Assembly (NCBI GenBank): GCA_036872755.1
Contig: JAVHNS010000017.1
Span: 496,001 to 560,000 of the forward strand
Direction: 5' to 3'
DNA: 64,000 nucleotides
Origin: Orbilia blumenaviensis
Taxonomy: Eukaryota > Ascomycota > Orbiliomycetes > Orbiliales > Orbiliaceae
Shown here: one piece after another, positions 57,122-64,000 of the stretch
How the letters are laid out: the number at the start of each line of letters is the position of its first letter
How positions within the stretch are numbered: the first letter of the stretch is position 1
The notes under the pieces: generated by a model
The model's input: only the letters and a program-made list of their open reading frames with translations
Databases searched by the model: none
What the model was told of the DNA's origin: nothing
Translations under genes and position numbers: made by a program

Positions 57122-59469
57122 ACTAGAACATCAAAACGGTCCCAATCCGATAAAAAGGAAAAATGAAGAAGTGAACCGCCGGAATCTCACGTGACCGAGC
57201 ATTGTCAATATTCTTCAAAGGAAAGTTAATTTTGAGAGCGACGTCGTGACGGGTTCTGTGGTCAGTGGTTCGACGTTATCCCATATTCTTGGGATGAAAA
57301 AGCTTGAGGGAGAGCTCCTCTTCTGATATTATGAATATGGAAAATACCTCGGTACTCCATCGCAATTTTTCTCATACGAGTTCCCTAGAGAAAAAACTTC
57401 ATCTGCTATTGTAGTAGTATTAGTGCCTTTATCCAGCATAGTTCCGGCAAAAAAATTTCATGGTGATGAAAATTTCTGCTATCCACCCATGCTTCGCGAG
57501 GTGTTTTGTGTGTGTTTGTCCGTCCCGTCCTGCCAAATGTGTTGCACCCAACAAACCCAAGCAAAATTTTTTCCCTCAGCACCCCAAACCCCACAACTAT
57601 AAAAGCCCCATCCAGTCGCAATCCTCTTTGGATTTTTTCTTCTCTTTTTTTTTCTTTAGACCACACTTCGTATGTCAACCCCCCCCTAACAGCTCATCAT
57701 CATCATCACAACAATACAGAGACTAACAACCCTACAGATAGGATCTTTTCTATAGTGTACATCCTCTTTTGAATTCTTTAAAAGAGCCACTTTTCCAATC
57801 CTGGCTGATGACTGAACCGGGTCTAATGGTTCATATTACCTCGCTGCCACAGAGTGAAGCCGAAACTCATTTTTTACCCGTTGCAATTTTTTTTGTGATG
57901 AGGTGGTGATGATCTCGACCCACTTGCTTGACCTCTTCCAATAGTCCTTTCTTCGGAGAGGCGGGGGGAGTGAAGGCATTTTGGGTTGGTGGCGATGGTG
58001 GTCTGACAGGTTCTCCCAAACTCAAAGCTTATTTGATCTGTTCTTGTCTATCTATTTCGTAGATGGGAGTGGATTGGAGGGCGATGAGGGGGGAGTTTAT
58101 TGGAGAAGTGGTTTTCTTTGGAGGTTCGGAGAGCGACGCGTCTCATTTTCATTTCATTTCCCTTTCCCATTGCTTTGTGGGTTTGGGTTTAGCATAGCTA
58201 TGATGAATTCAATTAAAATCTATTCTCTATACTATCTCGATCATTGATCAAACTGGAATCGTAGTCGTAAAGACCGTTGTGAATACTGTAGTCAATCGGC
58301 GTTGCGTATATAGCATATCGCAGATCTCCAAAAAAAAAAAAAGCTCGGTATCAAAAAAATAATTTTTGTGTGCACATCGGCGTTTGTCGCGTGCGCAAAC
58401 AAAAAAAAGGCCCTTGCATATCCCACCACCACCCCATACTACCCAAAATATCATGCAAAGGAAAAAAAAAAAAACCACCGATCATGAGCGCCGCTCGATC
58501 GATCCCGCACCCATCCATCGGCGTTTTGAGAGTCTTTCCCCGGCGAGCTCTTCATCCTACCTCTGTCTTCGTGCTTACATACTGAAACTGAGGCAGTGGT
58601 AGCAGTAGTAGTAACTTCGGTTTTGGTATGTGTGGGGGGTATGAGGCGCGGGTGTGGAGGAATTCCGTTAGGATCGGGAAGGTTGTTAGATACCTAAGCA
58701 AGCTAAGTTAAGTTCTGGAATGGAGGAATGTCTACAACGTAGTATGTTCGAGTATGGTTTGAAGGGTGGTGATAGATCGATCGATTCGATTCTGCCTTGT
58801 CTCTCCACCTAAGTGATATATACTAAGTACCTGGGGTAGCTACAGCAACATGATATCATGGAATCAAAGCAGGTGTATATCATGAATGGCATTCTATAGA
58901 TCGAGCTTCTTTATTCTATAGCTAGGTAGGTAGGTATGCATGTGAATTCAGACGTCGAAGATTACCCAGCCTATCATATCGTATCGTATCAATTCAGATC
59001 GTCTTGTCGCAGCACGGACGGTCCAGAAGCTTTCCGGTTTGCCAGCTGCACGGCATTCCTTTTCCTGTCCCTGGACCCGGGATTGTGGGACTGCAGGGTC
59101 CGTCCGGTTCTTAAGCTTGGTCATCTGATCTCCCTTTCAACCTCTCTTCCCCGTTTTTGAAACTTCCAAAATGAATAGCTAACTAATGACTTTGGATTTT
59201 TGAATCGGGGTTTAATAATTACGATTTTGCGGGGGGGCCGGGGGGCGTATGTAATATTACCCCAAACCTCTCAACACTTCTTCAAAAAAAACGAGGCGTA
59301 ATATTTGTGGGTGCGAGAGTAGCTCGCCGGCCAAATCTCCGGGTTGCTCGCTGAGTGTCCGCGCTCTCTTTTTTTAACCCCCGTGTATCGGAGATGAAGC
59401 CTTATTGCATTATTAGGTTGTATGTTAAGTAAGTAAGTAACTATGTGAGAATGTGGCTTTGTCACATGT

Positions 59470-59494
59470 GGAGGAGGAGGAGGAGGAGGAGGAG
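59470..59494. repeat. GGA trinucleotide microsatellite
   Basis: Eight GGA/GAG units in tandem in gene-free DNA. Confidence 0.85.
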
Positions 59495-60948
59495 TGCGAC
59501 CCAATCTGGAGCTTGGGGTTTGTCAGAGATGGATGCAGATGCAATGGGGTTTTAAGCTTAAATAGCTGCTTGGTGGTCGATGTCGCAGACTTTAGCTTTC
59601 TATACTAACTGACAAACCTTAGAGCCAATGACGACGAGCTAGCTGGAAAGCAAAGATCGTCAGAACCACCGAGCTTCTTGTTCGATTCTGGATCTTCTTT
59701 ATTCATCCTTCTTTCTCTTTCCAGGATGTGTCTTGTTCTGCATCTGAGCTACTAGCTTGTAGCTAGCTACTGGGGGGGTGGATCGATGCATTTTTTTTGG
59801 GGGGGGGGAGGTGTGTGGGAATGCATATGGGGTGGTGGTGGACATAGACCGTTTCGCCGTTTCGGAGCACGTCCGACACGACAGGACAACGAGCTTTTTT
59901 TTTCTTCGGGGAGCTTGCATTCTTTTTTCTTTCTCCTGAATGCTTGAGCTTTCCTTTTGGTGGTGGGTTTAAGGCATCCTTGTAGCGATGAGCTCTCTCT
60001 CTTAGTTTAGTCTGTCTTGATATTTCTTTCTTTTGGGTTCGGGGAATTAAGTGCGTGGGGGATTCTTTATACGTCAGTTGGTCGGTCACCGACGGATCGA
60101 TTAACAGTGGTTTTGAGGGCCATCTGCATTGGGGCCTTCTATGCTAATATATTATCTATTTCCTGTGTCTACAAATATCAATTCAATTGAATTTGATGGA
60201 ATAAATAAATAATAAATAAAATCTATAAAAAACAGTTCTGACTGTATGCGAAGAGAGGAAGATAGAATTAGGTTGCATGGAGACGAACATGCATGGGACT
60301 CGCCCCCCCTCTCACAAGCTTGTTCATCCCTGTCAGTCGTTGTTTGGTGGTGAAGTCATACCGCTTCCCCCCTTGGCTTTAGCTTAGCCTCATATTATCA
60401 ACCACCAACCAACCAGCTCACCTCAGTATTAAGTATGTATGCATACTGAAATATGTAAGTCAGTAATGCATGTGCATACATACGTACTTACATACATACA
60501 TAGTACGGCGTTTTATAATCCCCTAAGAGATTTTTTTTTCTTTCTTTATTAAAGTATTCCAGCCCTTCCACTTTCTTTCTGGCCGAAAGAAAGTAGGGTT
60601 AGTTAAGCTTCCGTACATATTTCTGCGCTGTACTGCTTCATCTGCACCTGCACCTTTCTTTCTTTCTTTCTACTCCCTTCCTTTCAGTTCTTCAATTGAC
60701 CAGCTGGGCATCGATCGAATTGCGTGGAGGGAATTAGTATATCTCCTTTATTATAATATAATATATTACAGTACAGTACGGACAGCGGTGCAAAGGAGTG
60801 TGAGAAAGCGAGAAAGAGAGAGCGCAGCGGGGAACCGTACAGTACAGTTACGTTACGTTGGTGAGGTGTATTGCATTGGAATAGCTGCTGCCATCCCGTC
60901 TACGTATACGGCCCATTCATCCCAGCTGCTGATTGAACAGTAACAATA

Positions 60949-61101
60949 CCCCTCCAATTGATCGGCCAATCATACACTAGACGATTCGACGTAACTCCTT
61001 TTTTTTACCCCTCCTCTGCTTCTTCTTCGTCTTCGGAAGATAAAATACGGGATTTTTATTTTTTATTATTTATTTTATTTTATTTTTTCTGAGGAAAGGG
61101 G
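60949..61101 (+). promoter_or_regulatory. STRE-like cluster upstream of neutral trehalase
   Basis: CCCCT occurs at 60949-60953 and 61008-61012, and AGGGG at 61097-61101, about 450-600 bp before the trehalase ATG. Stress response elements of this form control neutral trehalase in budding yeast. Five-base matches are frequent by chance, so this is suggestive only. Confidence 0.3.
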
Positions 61102-61549
61102 TCTTGATTCTTCCCAGCAAAAAGAGATCCGATCTGATTGGCATATCGCCCGAGAGAGGATATAATAATAAGAGCTTCCCTCTCCCTCTCTCACTAAAAC
61201 ACACCCACCCAAAAAAAAGAGGAAGAGTTAAATCCCCCCCACCAAAGACAAAAAGACAGAATATTCTCACTACTGTCATCCCAATCCGTCAATTCATTCT
61301 CTCGTACCCTCTATTACCAGTATTACCACGGTTCTACTCTTTTCCTAGCTAAGCTTTAGACAGCTGTTTTTTAAAAATCCAATTGCTTTCTAGCTCCTCC
61401 GATCGATCGATAAGAGCTATCGCCAGCTTCGAACCCTGTCAAGCTTCTCGTTCCTGTCTGCCAAACAAACGGCCTAAGCTACGTCACATTATCACCACCA
61501 CCACTACCACCACCGCTCTTTTAAGAAAACCCCAGCATTCCCTTTCACG

Positions 61550-64000
61550 ATGGAGAGCGGACCTCACACCCCCTCCCCAGGAACCTCTCCATCAACTACC
61601 ACCACTACCACAATCGTCCACCCTCAAAGGCTCGAACAGATCATTCCGGCCGTCGCCAAAGCCTCCCTCGAAGCCGACGGTATCACCATCCGTTCCAACA
61701 TCGCCAATACAGACGACGCCCCTCGTACCGTTGGCGTTCTAAGATATAACACATCACACGACTCCTTGCATGAATTCGCACCTGCACATATTTACTATGG
61801 AGATGATCATGATATTGGATCTACCAAGAAAGGTGCGGTGAGGAGCAAGGTTAGGACTTATTCGACTTCGGTAGGTGGATCCGGTTCCTCTTTCTTTCCC
61901 TTTTTGAGATTGGTCTTAGATTATCAAAGGTGACTTTTTTTTTGCTAATTGTATGTGTGGAATAGGCTGCTATACCGCTGAATTCCGGCGGTGGAATTGA
62001 TGGCCAGCCGAGGAGTGGCGGACGAAGACGTGCATCCTATGGTAAGGCCTCTCTCCTCGTATCTTATATCTCTTTACTGCTGTTTTTGTAGAGGCGGACT
62101 GATTGACTCAATTTGTGTGATTTTTTTTGGCAGATGAACCCTCCTCGATCCCTCGCAAGTTCTTCATCAACGTCGTCTCCACCCTCCAATCCCTGCTGGA
62201 ATCCGAAGATACGGATGGAAACTACCAGATCACAATCGACGATGGCGGTCCGAAGACAATTACGCTGGGAACCGCAAACTCCGGTGGATACAACCGTGCT
62301 GATATTCGAGGCACCTACATGCTGTCCAACCTGCTGCAGGAACTCACGTATGCCAAGCAATTCGGCCGACGCTATATTGTTTTGGATGAGGCTCGCTTGA
62401 ACGAGAACCCGGTCGACCGTCTGTCGAGATTGATCAGGACCAGTTTCTGGGACGGCCTGACCCGTCGCATCGACGCCAGTGTTATTGAAGTCGTCGGGTA
62501 TGATCCCAAGGATCGTACGGCTGACCCACGACCTCGCATCTACGTCCCCATTGGCGCGCCGGAGCAATTGGCGTACTACCAGAAAGTAGCTGCTGACCGT
62601 CCGGAGCTCCGATTGGAGGTCATCCAGCTCCCCAAGGAGATAACACCGGATTATGTCAAGTCGCTCAATGACAAGCCTGGCTTGCTCGCTCTCGCCATGG
62701 ACAAGGAGATTGATCCCAGAACGGGCCAGGAGACTCTCGTCGGAAAGCCATTCGTCGTCCCAGGCGGTCGATTCAACGAGCTCTACGGTTGGGATTCGTA
62801 CATGGAGTCTCTTGGTCTGATCGTTGACAACAAAGTCGAGCTTGCGAAAAACATGGTTGAGCACTTTGCATTTTGTATCCAGCACTATGGAAAGATTTTG
62901 AACGCCAACAGATCCTACTATCTCTCCCGCTCGCAGCCGCCGTTTTTGACAGACATGGCTCTCCGTGTCTATGAAAGAATCCGACACGAGCCAGAGTCTA
63001 AGGAATTTCTCCGAGGCGCGCTTCTAGCTGCTATGAAGGAGTACCACCAGGTCTGGATGTCCGAACCGCGATTGGACAAGGTTACTGGTTTGTCACGCTA
63101 CCGCCCAGAAGGCAAGGGTATCCCTCCGGAGACTGAAGCCGAGCATTTCGAGCACATCCTGATGCCGTATGCCGAGAAGCACAACATGAGCTTCGACGAG
63201 TTTCAGCAAGCCTATAACGATGGCGTTGTTATAGAACCGGACTTGGATGAGTACTTTTTGCACGACCGAGCAGTCCGCGAGTCTGGCCACGATACCTCCT
63301 ACCGTCTGGAAAAGATCTGCGGGAACCTCGCGACTATCGACCTTAACTCTCTGTTGTATAAGTATGAAACTGATATCTCCAAAACGATCAGAACGATCTT
63401 TGGAGATAAACTACCCGTCCCTGATGAATGGTTAGTCGGCGACCAAAAGAGCGGCCATGTCGAGTCCTCGGCTATTTGGGACCGTCGGGCTAGAAAACGC
63501 AAGATGGCAATGGATAAGTACATGTGGAACCCCGAAAAGGGCATCTTCTTCGACTACGATACCGTTGAGAAGAAACAACACTTCTACGAAACCGCAACCA
63601 CATTCTGGGCCATGTGGGCCGGCGCAGCATCACCAGGACAAGCAAGATCAATGGTTGAACGCGGACTACCAAAATTCGAAGTCCTAGGCGGCTTAGTCGC
63701 CGGTACGGAAGAGTCCCGAGGGGTTGTAGGCATAGACCGCCCGAACCGACAGTGGGACTATCCGTACGGGTGGGCACCGCAGCAGATATTGGCATGGGGC
63801 GGCCTTCAACGCTACGGTTTCGATCAGGAAGCGGAGCGGCTTGCGTATAGATGGCTGTTCATGATGACCAAAGCGTTCTTTGATTACAATGGTGTCGTTG
63901 TGGAGAAGTATGATGTTACCAGACCGGTTGATCCGCATCGTGTGGATGCGGAGTATGGAAATCAGGGGTTGGATTTTAAGGGGGTTGCGAGGGAAGGGTT
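61550..64000 (+). CDS. Neutral trehalase, 3' end cut by the window
   Basis: Cytosolic enzyme that splits trehalose into two glucoses during recovery from stress and spore germination (GH37). Exons 61550-61870, 61966-62041 and 62134 onward join in phase; about 754 residues are visible and only a few dozen are missing. The N-terminus is Ser/Thr/Pro-rich. RRRAS (127-131), encoded at the end of exon 2, is a PKA-type site. It is followed by the calcium-binding loop [12 protein letters not shown] (158-169), the arrangement that in yeast Nth1 allows PKA and 14-3-3 activation. The catalytic (alpha/alpha)6 domain carries both trehalase signatures, [14 protein letters not shown] and [10 protein letters not shown], and the carboxy-side [11 protein letters not shown]. 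The start is the first ATG after a pyrimidine-rich leader. The upstream neighbour is the PKA regulatory subunit gene, divergent. Confidence 0.95.

Larger units (their letters stand above)
52798..61549. other. Very long divergent gene-free block (8.75 kb)
   Basis: Lies between the starts of the PKA regulatory subunit (-) and neutral trehalase (+) genes. No open frame shows a recognisable domain; most are low complexity. Contents are purine-rich DNA at 53.5-54.7 kb, a poly-A tract at 53236-53250, a copy of the dispersed motif at 57101-57121, a GGA repeat at 59470-59494, long pyrimidine-rich stretches from 61000, and STRE-like sites before trehalase. Confidence 0.5.

Overview
The window is nuclear DNA of a filamentous ascomycete (Pezizomycotina). 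Support comes from short GT-AG introns, mostly about 50-290 nt and often with CTAAC-type branch sites. It also comes from fungal-specific genes: a class I hydrophobin, an Inn1/Fic1-type C2 protein, neutral trehalase and an F-box protein. Order and genus cannot be fixed by eye; long intergenic spacers and abundant homopolymers and microsatellites suggest a gene-sparse genome. I support 12 protein genes, two of them cut by the window edges. Several multi-exon models were built here by joining exons whose reading phases agree.

Layout. 1-593 (-): 5' end of a small membrane-anchored helical protein. 2926-4535 (+): three-exon multipass membrane protein of unknown function. 5599-10048 (+): RPC1, the largest subunit of RNA polymerase III, convergent with 10948-15401 (-), a long C2-domain/proline-rich cytokinesis protein of the Inn1/Fic1 type. 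18592-19978 (+): F-box-like Cys-rich protein, convergent with 20309-21290 (-), a thiol/thiopurine-type methyltransferase. 25267-26129 (+): class I hydrophobin. 27365-29401 (-): unusual protein kinase. 35863-39448 (-): five-exon protein carrying an uncharacterised conserved domain. 47490-48324 (+): splicing factor SPF27/BCAS2. 51259-52797 (-): PKA regulatory subunit. 61550-64000 (+): neutral trehalase, cut by the right edge.

Functional links. Most neighbours are unrelated housekeeping genes (Pol III, Prp19-complex splicing, cytokinesis). The notable pair is the PKA regulatory subunit and neutral trehalase. They are divergent across a gene-free 8.75 kb block, and the trehalase carries a PKA-type site (RRRAS) next to its calcium-binding loop. 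Trehalase is a classical PKA target, so regulator and substrate are physical neighbours here.

Non-coding DNA makes up roughly two thirds of the window. It holds microsatellites, two 25-nt T tracts placed similarly behind minus-strand genes, perfect 16-18 bp palindromes, one strong hairpin and a dispersed motif with core ACGAGACC. No CRISPR, rRNA, convincing tRNA or intact transposon was seen. The least described items are the uncharacterised-domain protein, the three-exon membrane protein, the hydrophobin with an enlarged Cys3-Cys4 loop, and the dispersed motif.
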